64,000 nt of DNA from Palaemon carinicauda (GCF_036898095.1 NC_090751.1:51876948-51940947); one strand, 5' to 3'. Positions 1-11,897 are shown, numbered from the stretch's first letter. Program-made: numbers and translations. Notes: generated by a model not told the origin, from the sequence alone.

Positions 1-366
1 TCTGGTCTCTACCCACCGCCTTGGGTGTGAATCAGCTATTATATATTCACCGGCTAAGTTAAATATTTAAAAATGATATTTTAATTATAAAATAAATTTT
101 TGAATATACTCACCCGTTGAATATATAAATTAAAGGCCCTCCCTTCCTCCCCAATAGAGACGCAGCGGGACGAGAAGAATTGAAGGGTTTGTTTACATGC
201 AAGAGTGGTATCTGGCCGATAGTTGGCGCTGGTGGTCACACCCGCAACCTTCATAGCGATCGCTCGCGAGTTTTTGAGTGTGTTTTCTGTCGAGCCGCTG
301 AGTAGCAGCTATTATATATTCACCGGGTAAGTATATTCAAAAATTTAATTTATAATTAAAATATCA
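1..366 (+). mobile_element. DIRS-like element, 3' end only (copy F, family 3)
   Basis: The first ~115 bases match the internal complementary region of copy E (about 53680-53815), and about 155-366 match its right inverted terminal repeat. Landmarks shared with E are the block attatatattcaccgg, seen at 40 and 310, and the end gtatattcaaaaattt at 331. The coding part would lie left of the window. The right end is placed near 366 by analogy with E. The family is identified by direct comparison with E. The DIRS label follows from E, which encodes a tyrosine recombinase. Confidence 0.75.
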
Positions 367-1548
367 TATTTCAGATGTTTCTTCTCACTTTCCGCTTCCA
401 AAACATTTTGGATAAAAATCTATAAACATAAATGTTATCATGTAATTTTATCATAAATGCATGAAACCAAATCCTAGGTTACAACTGGTTTGCTTAAAGA
501 ATTTACTGCTTTTATCACCTTTTTTGTAATATTATTTATTTAATCTTACACGAATACAAACTTCAGTCATTTAAAAGGGTTACTCCCAGTTCTGTTATGT
601 ACAACCAGACAAAATAAAAGAAAAATTGTTCAGTTTGATCATAATTGGTTACCTAGCAACTCCACTGCTATGCATTGTTATGTGTTGTGCTGTAGGTTTA
701 CTTCTCTTCTGTTCGCTGTTACGATAAGAGGTCTCCCCTCTTCACTCTGTGATCACGACATAAGATATTCTCACTGGATTACCGTTATAGTGCATACTGC
801 TTTGTGTCTTTTTTTTTTTTTTTTTTTTTTTTGTCTTTATCACTCATTGTGCTTATTATCTTTGCTACGATTATGCTTATGAATAGTTAGCGACTGTAGT
901 GTCATGTAATCTTGACTTGATCGTGATGGTCGCCCTTGTGGCACCTTTATGAGTTGGATTGATGTTGATCTGCTTCCTCTCTGCCCCTGATGCTGTGGCA
1001 AGCGATGTTCTGTGGAATTTCCATGTGAGTATTTTAGGAAATAGCCATCCTCCCAGTGGGAGAAATATAATTTTTGGCGCAAGAAATGAACTATGAGAGA
1101 TAGTTCTTCCTCGTCTTTTTTCCAGTAATGGTATGAAACATAAGCTTTTCTCTGAATCACAAGATATCCTCCACCCTGCACCTTCATTTCTTAAGCCTTC
1201 TATGGCTCCAGTTACGGAGGACAATTGCCAAAAGTATAATTTGATTAGTAATGATCACAGTTTTATAGATGTACAAGTAGTCGTCGACTTATGACCTATG
1301 CGGCTTACGACTGTTTGACGTTACGACTTATTTTTCATTGTGATGACGTCACAAGTCTTTCATGAATAGTACCCTAATAAGAAAACTATTTCCATAGAAA
1401 TAATAAATTTTCTTGTATAAAGATGAATTAATTTATCTTGGTAAGCTAGTACTGTACTGTATTTTCTTTGATTGATAATATACATTATCTATATTAAATA
1501 AAAGATATATGAAGAAAAGTTTTAATATCTGTCTAGTTCTTACTGTAT
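367..1548. other. No gene recognised; AT-rich DNA
   Basis: No exon with family similarity was found. A T tract lies at about 811-832. Around 1264-1325 are alternating 'cgacttatgac' and 'cttacgact' blocks resembling the ends of decapod pogo/mariner-like elements, but no partner end was found. Confidence 0.4.
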
Positions 1549-2246
1549 CATATGTCTGGTGACGTCGTATTTATGGGGGAAGCCATGGAAAAAAAGCAGG
1601 AAAATCGAGTGATATCCTTTCAATAGGCTATCGATTAATGGTTAGTATTCCCAAAATTGAAATATTGAGTAACGATACAAAGTATTTCATAGGTCTGTAT
1701 TGGTTGTTATGAATGCTACATAGCATAAATGTGACTTAACAACTAGGATGATATTTATTTGATTAAAGTAAACTTATAGGATAGCTAATTTCTTAAAGTG
1801 ATATATTTTCTTTTCCATTACAAAAATAGAATACTTTTCCTGAGTAGGATAGGATTTTTTCTTTCAAGAAAAACAGAGAATGGATTTACATATTCCGCGA
1901 GTTCATATCACAGCGCACATGTTTGGTGACGTCATATTTCTGGTGGAAGGTGGGTGGCTTATTGAGTGATTTGTTATCAATTCGTTACTGAGTAATCTTA
2001 TTATTCCTAATCATTGAAACATTGAGTAATGACGCCAAGTATTTCTGTGATCTGTATTAGTTGTTATGAGTAGCCTACAGTAATCTTTACCGTAAATTTA
2101 ATAAAAGAAGTGCTCATGTCTGGTGACGTATTTCTAGTGGAAGGTGAGTACCAAATAGAGTGATTTCCTTTTGATATTTTATCGATTGATGTTACAGTAT
2201 TCTCATTATCGAAACATCAAGTAACAATACTAAATATTTCTAATAA
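1549..2246. repeat. Three degenerate direct repeats with a TGACGTC-type motif
   Basis: Units start near 1549, 1915 and 2112. Each opens with a form of catgtctggtgacgt, then an 'a-gagtgat' segment, an 'atcgatt/aattcgtta' segment, and 'gaaa-att-gagtaa' followed by 'aagtatttc'. Units differ by substitutions and indels, so the array is old. The function is unknown. Confidence 0.6.

Positions 2247-2331
<85 letters not shown>
2247..2331. repeat. (CT)n microsatellite
   Basis: About 85 bp of almost pure CT dinucleotide with one interruption (tctttctc near 2262). Confidence 0.95.
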
Positions 2332-2334
<3 letters not shown>

Positions 2335-2340
2335 AACAAA

Positions 2341-2915
2341 CTTATAAACGATACCACTCCTTATTATTCGTATATGCGTATAACCGTAATACAAGACCGT
2401 GACCTTGAGATTAACTGATGACTACCAGAAGTGAAACAAAAGTAATTGTTGATTATTGAAATGTTTCTAAAATTGAAGAATAGAATAGGAACCTGCTTTT
2501 ATAAACACAATAATGTCTAAAGAAATATGAGAACTTGATAATAAACTAAAATTGAAATACTCTATTAAGCTTTAAAAATTATCTACTCATACGCGCACGC
2601 ACACACGCGCACACGCTCACAGAGAAAGAGTGGGAACGTATTTGCATGATAACTAATGATAATGGCCACAAACAAACTGTATGGAAACTGACGTCTTATA
2701 ACTTACTGATGCTGATGTCATATTCATCATGAAGATATTTCGAACAAGTTAAAAAATTATATGCTGTAAACGATATGCATAGTTATTCGTATGTGCGCGT
2801 TCTCTCGATACGGTAGCTGGACCTTGAGATCAGCTGATTACAGCCGAAGGTAAACAAAAAATCTGTAATTGTTGATTGCTAAAATTCTTCTAAAATAGAA
2901 AAATAGAATAACAAA
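2341..2915. repeat. Imperfect direct duplication, units about 2341-2510 and 2762-2915
   Basis: Both units carry, in the same order, 'gtaaacgat/ataaacgatac', 'ttattcgtat-tgcg', 'gaccttgagat', 'agctgat/aactgat', a 'gtaattgttgatt' block, and 'ttctaaaat-gaa-aatagaata'. A CA/CG-rich stretch (cacgcacacacgcgcacac) lies between them near 2594. No coding potential is evident. Confidence 0.55.
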
Positions 2916-2999
2916 AAGGCTTTAATAGAGCATATGATATCCTATGAAATAAGAAAAGGAAATGATGATATACAGTAAGAAAATATTGATAAAATATGA

Positions 3000-5560
3000 C
3001 ATAGATAATTACAGCATCATGACAGCATAATAAATCTACGGCCGCTACGCTCACTGAGCCAGATCCAGTCTCAGTATCCCTGGTCCCTGATTATTCAGAA
3101 ATCCATAGATCTCCCTTGGCTCCCAATAGCATATTAAGTGGTGAGTTCTATATGGCTGATTGTATTTGGGATGGCTTTTCATTTTTGGAGGTATCTCCCA
3201 TCAAGGCTTTGAAAGCCCCCCTCCCTGTTCCTGTACGCAGAACCATAGAGTCAAGACTGCTATTTCTCCTTGTATGCAGCAGCCCTGTTGGAGGATTTAT
3301 TTTGTCTTTCTCCCGCTCGTACACACGAACTGGGCTTATCTCGTACCCCCAGGAGTCCTCGGTACTGCTCTCTTACTAGTTCTCTGGACTTATCACAGAA
3401 CTCCCCATTACTGTACTGTGTATGGAGGTTGGTTGAACCGCTTCGGCTGTGTCCACAACCGCAACTTTGGCCAGACCAAGTTGCTCTAATCCTATTGTGT
3501 CTTCTCCATCCAATCAAACTGCTTGAAAGTCAATACTAACTACAACACATTCACTGATCAGTCATCAAGTTGGCCTTATGTTCTCAGCCAAAGAAATCTG
3601 TATGCACAGCTGTACCTATGCATGGTGACGTCACTGAACACTCCTCCATTTCAACGTGTGATAGTACTCCTCTATGTGAAGGCTATGGTATCATGTCACA
3701 AGATAATGCACCTTCTGATCGTGCTGCTTTGACTCAAGTTCGTATACAAATAGAACCCCTTCGTGGTTGTTTTCCCTCATCATCTTTGGCTGAATATCTG
3801 TAGGTTCAGCTTACAATTCTCTACAACCTCGTTCTAATAATCCAGCACCCATTGACTATATGAATGACAAACCTAATAATTACTCTCACAAGTACAGTAC
3901 CTGGCCTAGTGTTCATAATGCTTCACATTTTACACATTCTTCAGAACAACGTTACTGTATATTCCAGGTGAATCTCCTTTTCAAGTTTAAGATAGGAAAA
4001 GAGCACCGGAATCGTTTTCCCTTTTCCTTAAGTGACACCACCCATCTGCAACAAATGACGTCGCAGTAATTAGACTCCGTAAACACTGTCCTCGTAAGAG
4101 GCACCCCAACTGGCATGCCGTAGAGAAATCCTTCTCCTCTCACAGGTCAATTTTGGAAAGAGAATATCTTGTTATTTCCTTGGAAATTGCTAGAGGTAGA
4201 AACTTGTATACCAGGAGTGAGCATGACTCCTCCCATTTTATCTCCACCTCCTCTCCTCTCCATTCACTGAATGTTGTAATAGAGAGGAAGGACATTTGAA
4301 AAAATATTAGATCTTTTACAGGCTTATCAAGTTAGAACCACCAGTTATCCCTAAAGTGAAACCATCTCATGATCAGAATATTATTACTATTAATGACTCT
4401 CCGGAAAACCTCGCTTTGTGCTTTGGCACCAACTCGGATAATGTAGACCCCCTCGAGGTTCCAATGTCTGGTTTGGAAGCATTGCATTTCACCAAGATCA
4501 TGAGCCTAATCCATCACTTGGATGGCCTAGATGAGCCTCCTCGCATGCAAATTTACAATAGGTGGTGTGTTGTAGACACATTATTCCCTCAATCTCAAAG
4601 CTTGTAACATAGGTTTGATGTGGCACTCTCTAATCAGACTTATTCAACACTCGAGTCTCGGCCTCGGATAACTCACTTAAAGCAAGCAGGTCTTCTTAGT
4701 TGCCTCCCTTGGCCCTTTCTTGCCAAAGGAGATTATACATTCACTCTGGCGCCCATCCGAGCCCTCTCCCTATCGATGCTGATGTAGCCAACTTGGTACC
4801 AAGTGTACTTGTGTACTGGTCGACAAATTACCTAACCTCTTCTCCATTTTCTCCGGTCCCAAGATGCAGAATATACAGGTAGCAGCTATGTCTGCCATAC
4901 AGGCTTGTTCCTGGCTGGACCATTTATTAGGGGTACTGTAGTATCATGCTACGTGGTGACAGAAAATCTGCGTAATGAAAGCGCTCGGAAACAATTTGAA
5001 GACCTCTCGAGATCAGGAGCCAAGGCTCTGGAGTTCTTACTTCAACTGGAGCTGTATCCTGAAAAGAGGTGATGCCGTCTTATCTAGATGCACTAAACAG
5101 TTGTCTCCTAGGAATGCTCTATTTGAGTAACTCCAACCTTGGGGACTCTCCCTCTCTTTTTCCTCCATCAGATGTGGCCACTGCCATCGAAAACAGCAGA
5201 GAGCTTTCTTTTGTACCAAGTATGCCTGCCCCTCAACAACCCTAAAGGAACTTGTCTTATAAACAGACCAATCAGCAAAGAAAACTTCCTCCTACAGACT
5301 TCCAACAGCCTTAGAGGTAAGACTTTAAGCCCACCTTTTGCTCTAGAGGACACCCCTTCGGCTGTAGGGGCTCTCGCTAGGGAGGGCATATCCCCCAACT
5401 TGCCACCAGTAGGGGGATGCCTACAAAGTCGTTGGCACAGGTGGCAGCTCTTTGTGGCTTATCCCTGGACTGTAGAAGTACTGCATTTGGGGTCCCATTC
5501 ATAGACTGTCTGCCCCCTATGACTCTGACTCTTGACAGCCCAGCCATTCTATTTGAAAAG
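3000..5560 (+). pseudogene. Decayed DIRS gag relic
   Basis: Broken frames around 4860-5160 read as a worn copy of the C-terminal gag domain of copies A-D. They include a 'CSWLDHLLG' segment (compare SWLDIWL in D and SSWLDWW in A), 'SGAKALEFL' (compare SGTRTIEFL and SGGKTLKFL), and 'LKRGDAVLSR' (compare LERRDAVAER). At 5410 the string gggggatgcctacaaagt is identical to the gag/pol junction of copy D at 43156. No reverse transcriptase follows. The part before ~4850 is assigned only by continuity and composition. Confidence 0.5.
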
Positions 5561-6065
5561 CTCTGTAAATAGAGGAAGTGCAAATTGTGAATCTTGCAGT
5601 CTGAAAGAAGGGTTTTTACAGGTCAGCTGCATATATATTTACCTTTTTCTTACTGTCTTTTGTAAACACCTTTGGGGCTATTGTCATGGTATTGTTAACT
5701 TTACAACACAGCACAAACCAATTGTACAAAGAAAAGAAAAGAAAAATACAATTCTAAAGAAATGCATGGGATATGATTCTTCTACTAGTGTTGCTGGGAG
5801 ATTGTAAGAGTTAGGCTCTGAGCAATGAGAGGCTGTGAGCTAATACAAAACAAAATGGCATAAATAGGTGCATGGGTTGTGTTTGGGTATGTAAGGTAGT
5901 CTTGTTAGGACTTGTCAAAAAAAATGTAAATGTGCGTATTGAGGAAAATATTTGTTCACAGAATGATAAAATACTTATAAAAATATTTGAATTTGTGTGC
6001 TCGTAAAATGATCGGCTCGTACTGTATTTAGTCACTAGTAAACCGAGGTAATAATCTATTCCCAA
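5561..6065. other. No gene recognised
   Basis: AT-rich sequence without recognisable domains or clear repeats. Confidence 0.4.
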
Positions 6066-6219
6066 GCCAACGCTGCCTAATAGTAAGGGACGACTAGCTG
6101 TTGATTAAAGAGTCCCTTACATAGTCACTGATTCTGGGAAGCCAACGTTGCCTGATAGCAAGAGACGACTGGCTGTTGATTGGAGAATCCCTTACATAAT
6201 CGTCTCAATTCTGGGAAGC
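6066..6219. repeat. Two-unit tandem repeat (~77 bp)
   Basis: Unit 1 (6066-6140) and unit 2 (6141-6219) both run from 'gccaacg-tgcct-atag' through 'gacgact-gctgttgatt' and 'cccttacat' to 'attctgggaa'. Confidence 0.75.
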
Positions 6220-7339
6220 AGCAGCAGCCTTGGAATTACACCACTTACTAAGCAACAAAGCTGTTTTAGATATTCGTTAATTGTCATACCTTCCTGCTGT
6301 CATTGAGTAAGCAATAAATTTTTATGAAGTGCTTTGTTCTTAGGTTTAAGATAAAGCTCTCTGGTTGTAACAAAATTGATTAAATTATCCAGCTCATTAG
6401 GTTTATGGGTTTCAATAGATCATAGAAAAGCCGTAAAGGTTGGATTCCAGTGATTCCACTCTTTGGCTACTATTGGAGAGTTGGGCAATGCATTCAGGTC
6501 CCAGAAGTTTGTCCATCTTCAGAGTAGTAGACTCTTTTTGTTAGATGAATAAAATGTAACTATAAAATAGTCAATACCTATGTAAAGACTTTATTCAACC
6601 AATAAATCATCATCATACCCTGAAGCAATAAACAAAAAAGTCATATTTACAAACCATATTGTTATTAGAGTTTATTCAGATAGACATTTAAACACTATAA
6701 AAGTTGAAAAAACTTCATCACAAAGCGAGTCCATGTTTATGTATCACATTGAGAACATATGCAGAACAGACTTTATATCACCAAAGCTTGATGGCCTAGT
6801 GTTTCTGACATTCCTGAACTACTTTTTTGTGTATATTTTTTGTCTTCTATTTTCATGTGTATTTTTCTCTACTTTGGCAACTTTGTTTTTTAATTTTCTC
6901 ATTGGCTTTTTGTTCACAACATTGTCAACAATAATACAGAAGCAGCATTCCCCTACTTTCAACATATACAACTAATAACCATCGTTATATATAGTTAGAA
7001 AATTTTTTTTAGTGAATGAAATGCAGATAAAAAAAGGGATTAAAATAGGGTACTAAAAAGATGAAGAAATAACCAACCCAATTCAATGATAGGGATAAAA
7101 CAATAGAAATAAGGTAAAATACTTGAATTTTGGCATAAGATAATTAGTTGAAAAGCCATTGGTTACAAACAGTGAAACTATTTGGGTAGTGTTTGTTTGA
7201 ACCAATTACAGTACAGTACTATATATACATAAGCAGGAGCTGCAATCTTAGTGGCCATTTGTCATATAATCTTCTGAATGATTGATGAAATAGATTATGC
7301 TTTATAGCTGGTAACTTTCTTATATTGAATATGTTTCAG
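6220..7339. other. Intron or upstream sequence, no exon recognised
   Basis: No RagC/D first-exon sequence (the Gly-rich N-terminus and the first half of the P-loop) could be found here or further left, so that exon is probably outside the window. The short open frame at 6733-6975 is Phe/Leu-rich AT-biased noise. Confidence 0.4.
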
Positions 7340-7568
7340 GAGTGGTAAGTCATCAATACAGAAGGTTGTGTTCCATAAGATGACTCCAAACGAGACACTC
7401 TTCTTAGAGTCTACAAACAAAATAGAATCTGAAAATATTTCTAATTCTTCGTTTGTCCAATTCAAGATTCTAGACTTTCCGGGACAGATAGATTTCTTTG
7501 AACCTTCATTCGATTCTGAGAAGATTTTTGGAGGGCACGGAGCACTTGTCTTTGTTATAGATGCACAG
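7340..7568 (+). CDS. RRAGC: RagC/RagD GTPase, internal exon (P-loop end to switch II/DAQ)
   Basis: RagC and RagD are Ras-like GTPases that pair with RagA/B on the lysosome and bring mTORC1 there when amino acids are present. The exon encodes 76 complete codons. It opens in the P-loop ([10 protein letters not shown]), continues with [18 protein letters not shown], and has the switch II motif [11 protein letters not shown] and then [10 protein letters not shown]; all match the RagC/D family as I know it. The acceptor is tttcag at 7334-7339, and the donor is cag|gtatgt at 7568/7569. The first base completes a split Arg codon, and the exon ends on a whole Gln codon. The frame is open throughout. 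RagC versus RagD cannot be settled; arthropods generally have one RagC-D gene. Confidence 0.93.
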
Positions 7569-8262
7569 GTATGTTAGCCTATTTTATTTGAATTTCTTGT
7601 TTGTAATTTGTTGTCGTTATGTTAATATAATTGTTAATGGTGATTCAGTATTAACAATGATTTTTTTTAGACAATTACCTATGCAAAAGTGTAAATGCTA
7701 GAGTTTTGCTTATTTAGTGTCCTATGATTTGAAAAAATGGAGAATTCATAGCTGTATATCATTGTTTGAAAGCCATTAGGAATTATTTTTCACGTTACAT
7801 ATTAATGCACATGCATTGTTATACTGAAGATAATTTATTTTTATCACAAACTCATTACTTATAATTAGCTCTTTCTTTTTCATGAATTTTTCTGAGACAT
7901 TTGACTTCCATTTAAAAAGAAACTAACAAAACAACAGTCACCTTGTTGAACTGTGTCATCAGGGGCTGGTGCTATGGTTCCAGGCTCCTACAAGTGTCAT
8001 TATTCATTGGTCAGTGACAATGCTCACTGCTGTCATTTAAGTTCTCAGATGTTTTACCTAAATTCTTTAATATTTTGTATTTTTATTTTTTATTTTTGAA
8101 ATTTCTTTTTATCAATTCCCCTTATAATTATATGCAGTATTTTAATAGGAGTACTGTATGTTTTCAGCTTAGCTGGAACTAGGCTATTAAAATTTATAAC
8201 GAGATGTTGGTAGTTGCTGGCTATGTTAGGGAAGCCCTGACCCCTGCTAGCACACTGAGTAG
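7569..8262 (+). other. Start of a 21.6-kb RagC/D intron
   Basis: The intron runs from the donor at 7569 to the acceptor (taag at 29143-29146). This first part is AT-rich with no recognised element. Confidence 0.7.
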
Positions 8263-9958
8263 CCGTCGTTCGGGTGGTACAGTTTCGTCGGGCTCTTCAG
8301 ATGGTGGGGCTTGGTTCTCTTCAGAAGAGGAAACGAGGAGGAGACATCGGCGATGGAGGGGAGCGGTCCAGGAGCAGGCGTTCCCGCTCAAGATCCCGTT
8401 CGAGGTTCAGTAGAAAACGGTCCCGGTCTCCATGGAGGAAGTACAGGAGGAGTAGGTCCCCCGATGGTGATTGGGTCTTCGTTCCCCGTAAGACTGAGTT
8501 GCAGCGTTCCCCGGACCGGCAGTCCGGGGATTTCTCGCCGCGAAGGCCATCCCCCAGACGCAGATATGACCCTCGCAGGGAGAAATGCGAGAAGGCCGCT
8601 TCAGGCAGGCGTAAGGCCGCGAAGCTTCCGGTTCACCCCGCCCAGCGGGGAGAACCGTGCTTCCGTACGGGCAGCCTGGCCGAATCAGCACAGCTGGTTC
8701 GGCCCTCGGACTTAAAGGAACGGTTCTCTCCGTCGGGTCAGCCCATGGGATCCGCGTCCTCATCCCCCAGAGAGAATACACAAACGGTAGTCCTCGCCGG
8801 CACGGCGATGCCAGTTCTGACCCCCGAACCTGGTGCGGAGGTTCCTGCCGGGGCGGACCGGTACCACCGCAGGGGAGTGCCTGTTGTTCCAGAACCGAAG
8901 CGCCCGGTGACCCGGCTCCTCGGGATCAGGCGGAAGGTACTGCTGACGGTAGAGAAGGTTCCCCGACCGAGGACTCGGCGTATCGGAAGGTTATAGGCCT
9001 GAATCGAAGGCATCATCGGATTGAGGAACCGGTCCCAACCGACGAGGACTACTGGAGGTCCAGCCTGACCCGCTTGATGCAGGCACCTGTCCAACAGAAA
9101 ACCTCCCTGGCCCTGCCTGTGGCCCGAGATCTCGTCCTGGGACGGGTTCATGTTGATAGAGTTGTGGCAGGCAATGCCAAAGCTCCCAAAACGCAGAGCT
9201 CCTCGAAGTTGCTCCAAGGACTCAAGACACAGAGTAGGTTCTATGTGCCAGAGGGACAACGACCGGGAGCCTGCAAAGTGGAGCCTGCCCTCGACGTTCT
9301 TGGACAGGGTGCCCCGGAGGACAGAGCCTCTTCAGCCTCGATTTGCTTTTCGTAGTCGGAGGCTGCGATGATGGAGGATATGTCAAAAGACTTGGTGCAC
9401 GTCTCCTCTTGGCTGGACTGGTGGGCTTCCACGCTGGTAGGTGTTCAAGCCACATATGACTTAACGGACCCGGAGCAACAAAACCTCCTGAGGGAGCTTA
9501 TCATCTCCGGGGGCAAGACCCTGAAGTTCCTTACGTATCAGTCCCTTGCCCTTTCAGCGAATTGGGTTCTTCGCAAAAGGGACACTATTCTGGCGAAGCT
9601 TTCCCGGAAGGTCCCAGACAGGGAGGCGAGGGCCATGAGGAGCCTTCCTGTGTGGGGCGACTCCTTGTTCCCCTTGAAAGAGCTAGAAGAGATTATGGAG
9701 AAGGTGGCTAAACGAAAGTAAGTGAACGCTCCCAGGCCTCAACCGGTAAGGAGGCCCTCCTACAAGAGATCAGCATCAGACGGGCCCTCTACTTCTCAGG
9801 CCCCGCCTAACCTGACGAGGAGAGAAGCCCCTTCTTCCTCGTGGGCTTCAGCACCACAGCCCCCCCGTAGAGGAGCTCCAGCAGCGTCTGCCTCGTTTAG
9901 AACAGGGTATTCTGCCTCCAGGAGAGGCCGTTCAGGCCGCTCCTCCAGGAGGAGGTAG
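8263..9958 (+). pseudogene. DIRS gag, copy A, truncated and interrupted
   Basis: Putative structural protein of the element. The frame at 8274-8996 carries an Arg/Ser-rich region (SRSRRSRSRSRSRF, then RSRSPDGDWVFVP). A deletion of about 13 bases relative to copy C near 8915-8925 shifts the frame; the protein continues in another frame through 'RRHHRIEEPVPTDEDYW' to a TAG at 9353. It then continues in the same frame with 'SSWLDWWASTLV' and 'SLPVWGDSLFPL', reaches a TAA at 9719, and ends with a basic tail (SASRRGRSGRSSRRR) at 9958. One frameshift, two nonsense codons and the missing N-terminus make it nonfunctional. Confidence 0.85.
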
Positions 9959-10109
9959 AGTGGGAGGCCCCCTACTCCTGCCCAAGCCTCAGGTTGGGGG
10001 ATGCCTCAGACTACATTGGCAAGCATAGAAGGCTCACGGAGCGGAACCCTGGACAGTATCCGTACTGAAGGAGGGGTACAGGCTACCGTTCTTAACGGAA
10101 CCCCCACCT

Positions 10110-11897
10110 TTGATTCCGGCCAGCCTCTCGGAGTGGCTGGCACCCAAGGACCCGTTGAAGAGGGCGGCCCTTCAAGAAGAGGTGTCCATGATGTTGGAGA
10201 AGGGCGCCATGGAGGAGGTCCTGCACCCAGGACCAGGTTTCTACAGCCGACTTTTCCTGGTAGAAAAGGCGACGGGGGGGGGGGGGGGGGGGAGGTGGAG
10301 ACCTGTGATAGACCTGTCAGCTCTCAACAAGTTGGTGCGAAAGACAGATTTCAAAATGGACACTCCGAAGCCGGTCTTGCTGTCCTTGAGGGAGAAAGAC
10401 TACATGATGACCATAGACCTCAAGGACGCATACTTCCAAATCCCGGTCCACCCCTCAAGCCGGAAGTTTCTCCGGGTGAAATGGGGTACCCAGATTCTGC
10501 AATTCAAGACCCTCTGCTTCGGGTTGTCGACAGCTCCCCAGGTATTCACGAGAGTCTTCACGAGAGTCTCGGTGTGGGCTCACGAGCGAGGTATTCGCCT
10601 CATCCGGTACCTGGACGACTGGTTGCTTCTTTCCTTCTCAGAGGACGTTTTGAAGGAGCAGGGTATAAAACTTCTCCAGTTTTGCAAGGGTCTGGGTATC
10701 ATGATCAACCCAGAAAAATCAAACCTATCTCCCTCCACCAGAATGACCTATTTGGGGATGACACTGGATTCCCGACTAGTGAAGGCTTTTCCGTCAGCGG
10801 AGCGGGTAAGCAATCTAATAAAGATCCTTCTCCCTTTCCTTTCGGGGCAACCCAGGAGGGCGAAGGACTGGCAAAGGCTAATAGGTCATCTGGTGTCATT
10901 GGAGAAACTGGTTCCCCAGGGGAGACTCAGGCTCAGGGCCGTCCAATGGAACCTGAAGAACTTCTGGAACCAACTGGACTCGCCCCAGAAATTAATTCCA
11001 GTCCTGCCAAACACAATACCCTCCCTTGAATGGTGGCATTGCCGGTCGAGCACGCTCAAGGGGATGCCCTTCACGACCGAGCCTCCCGAGATGCTCCTAT
11101 TCACAGACGCCTCCAACCAGGGATGGGGAGCCCATCTCCTCAACGAGACGGCGAGAGGAACCTGGATGGACAGGGAGAAAGGCCTACACATCAATGTCCT
11201 AGAGTTGAAGGCAGTCCAAAAAGCTTGCCTGCACTTCATCGATCTACTAAGGGGAAACACTGTGGCGTTGATGTGCGACAACGCCACAGTGGTAGCGTAC
11301 ATAAAGAAGCAAGGAGGCCTAAAATCAAGGGAGTTGTGCGATCTCGCCCTAGAGATCCTGGATTGGGAGGAGGCGAACCAGATAGTGTTATTGGCAAGGT
11401 TCATCCCCGGGAAGAAGAACGTCCTAGCCGACGGTCTCAGCAGGATGGGTCAGATAGTAGGAACAGAGTGGTCCCTCCTCCCAGAAGTAGCCAGGCTCAT
11501 CATTCAACGGTGGGGTTCCCCGGTGATGGACCTCTTTGCAACCAAGCTGAATGCACAACTACCTGTGTATTGTTCTCCTGTCCCAGACCCAAATGCAGCC
11601 TTGGAGGATGCCTTTCAGCACAAGTGGGACAATCTAGACGTGTACGCTTTTCCCCCCTTCACATTGATCAGGCAAGTGCTCAACAGAGTAAGGGCTGCCC
11701 GGAACTTAAGGATGACTTTGGTAGCGCCCTGGTGGCCGGAGAGAGAGTGGTTCGCAGACCTAAAAGACCTGACAAGCCATCCTCCGTGGCCACTCCCCAA
11801 CAGGCCAGATCTTCTACAACAGCCACACTTTCTCAGGTTCCACGACAACCCACAGTCTCTACGCCTTCAATCCTGGAGACTATCGAGCGCCTCCTGA
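10110..11897 (+). CDS. DIRS pol, copy A: reverse transcriptase, RNase H, methyltransferase-like domain
   Basis: Open frame of 595 codons copying element RNA into DNA. RT landmarks are 'WRPVIDLSALNK', 'TIDLKDAYFQIPVHP', 'LCFGLSTAPQVFTRVF' and the catalytic YLDDW at about 10609. RNase H begins at 'LLFTDASNQGWGAH' and includes 'MCDNATVVAYIKKQGG' and 'ARFIPGKKNVLADGLSR'. The methyltransferase-like domain has 'SPVMDLFATKLN', 'YAFPPF' and 'MTLVAPWWPEREWF'. A run of about 18 G at 10274-10291 adds four in-frame codons compared with copy C. Pol lies +1 to gag; the first triplet given is TTG, and upstream the frame meets a TAG at 10033, so initiation is unclear. It overlaps the YR frame. Confidence 0.88.
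   Translation: MIPASLSEWLAPKDPLKRAALQEEVSMMLEKGAMEEVLHPGPGFYSRLFLVEKATGGGGGGRWRPVIDLSALNKLVRKTDFKMDTPKPVLLSLREKDYMMTIDLKDAYFQIPVHPSSRKFLRVKWGTQILQFKTLCFGLSTAPQVFTRVFTRVSVWAHERGIRLIRYLDDWLLLSFSEDVLKEQGIKLLQFCKGLGIMINPEKSNLSPSTRMTYLGMTLDSRLVKAFPSAERVSNLIKILLPFLSGQPRRAKDWQRLIGHLVSLEKLVPQGRLRLRAVQWNLKNFWNQLDSPQKLIPVLPNTIPSLEWWHCRSSTLKGMPFTTEPPEMLLFTDASNQGWGAHLLNETARGTWMDREKGLHINVLELKAVQKACLHFIDLLRGNTVALMCDNATVVAYIKKQGGLKSRELCDLALEILDWEEANQIVLLARFIPGKKNVLADGLSRMGQIVGTEWSLLPEVARLIIQRWGSPVMDLFATKLNAQLPVYCSPVPDPNAALEDAFQHKWDNLDVYAFPPFTLIRQVLNRVRAARNLRMTLVAPWWPEREWFADLKDLTSHPPWPLPNRPDLLQQPHFLRFHDNPQSLRLQSWRLSSAS

Noticed and set aside
10001..11029. Gly-rich 342-codon frame in copy A
   Set aside because: Shadow frame of pol; the matching frame in copy C (57625-58977) is likewise open because of codon bias.
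11030..11848. The long upstream part of the copy A recombinase frame as a fused extra domain
   Set aside because: It lies in the shadow of pol, and the same frame in copy B is explained by the pol reading; no domain is seen.
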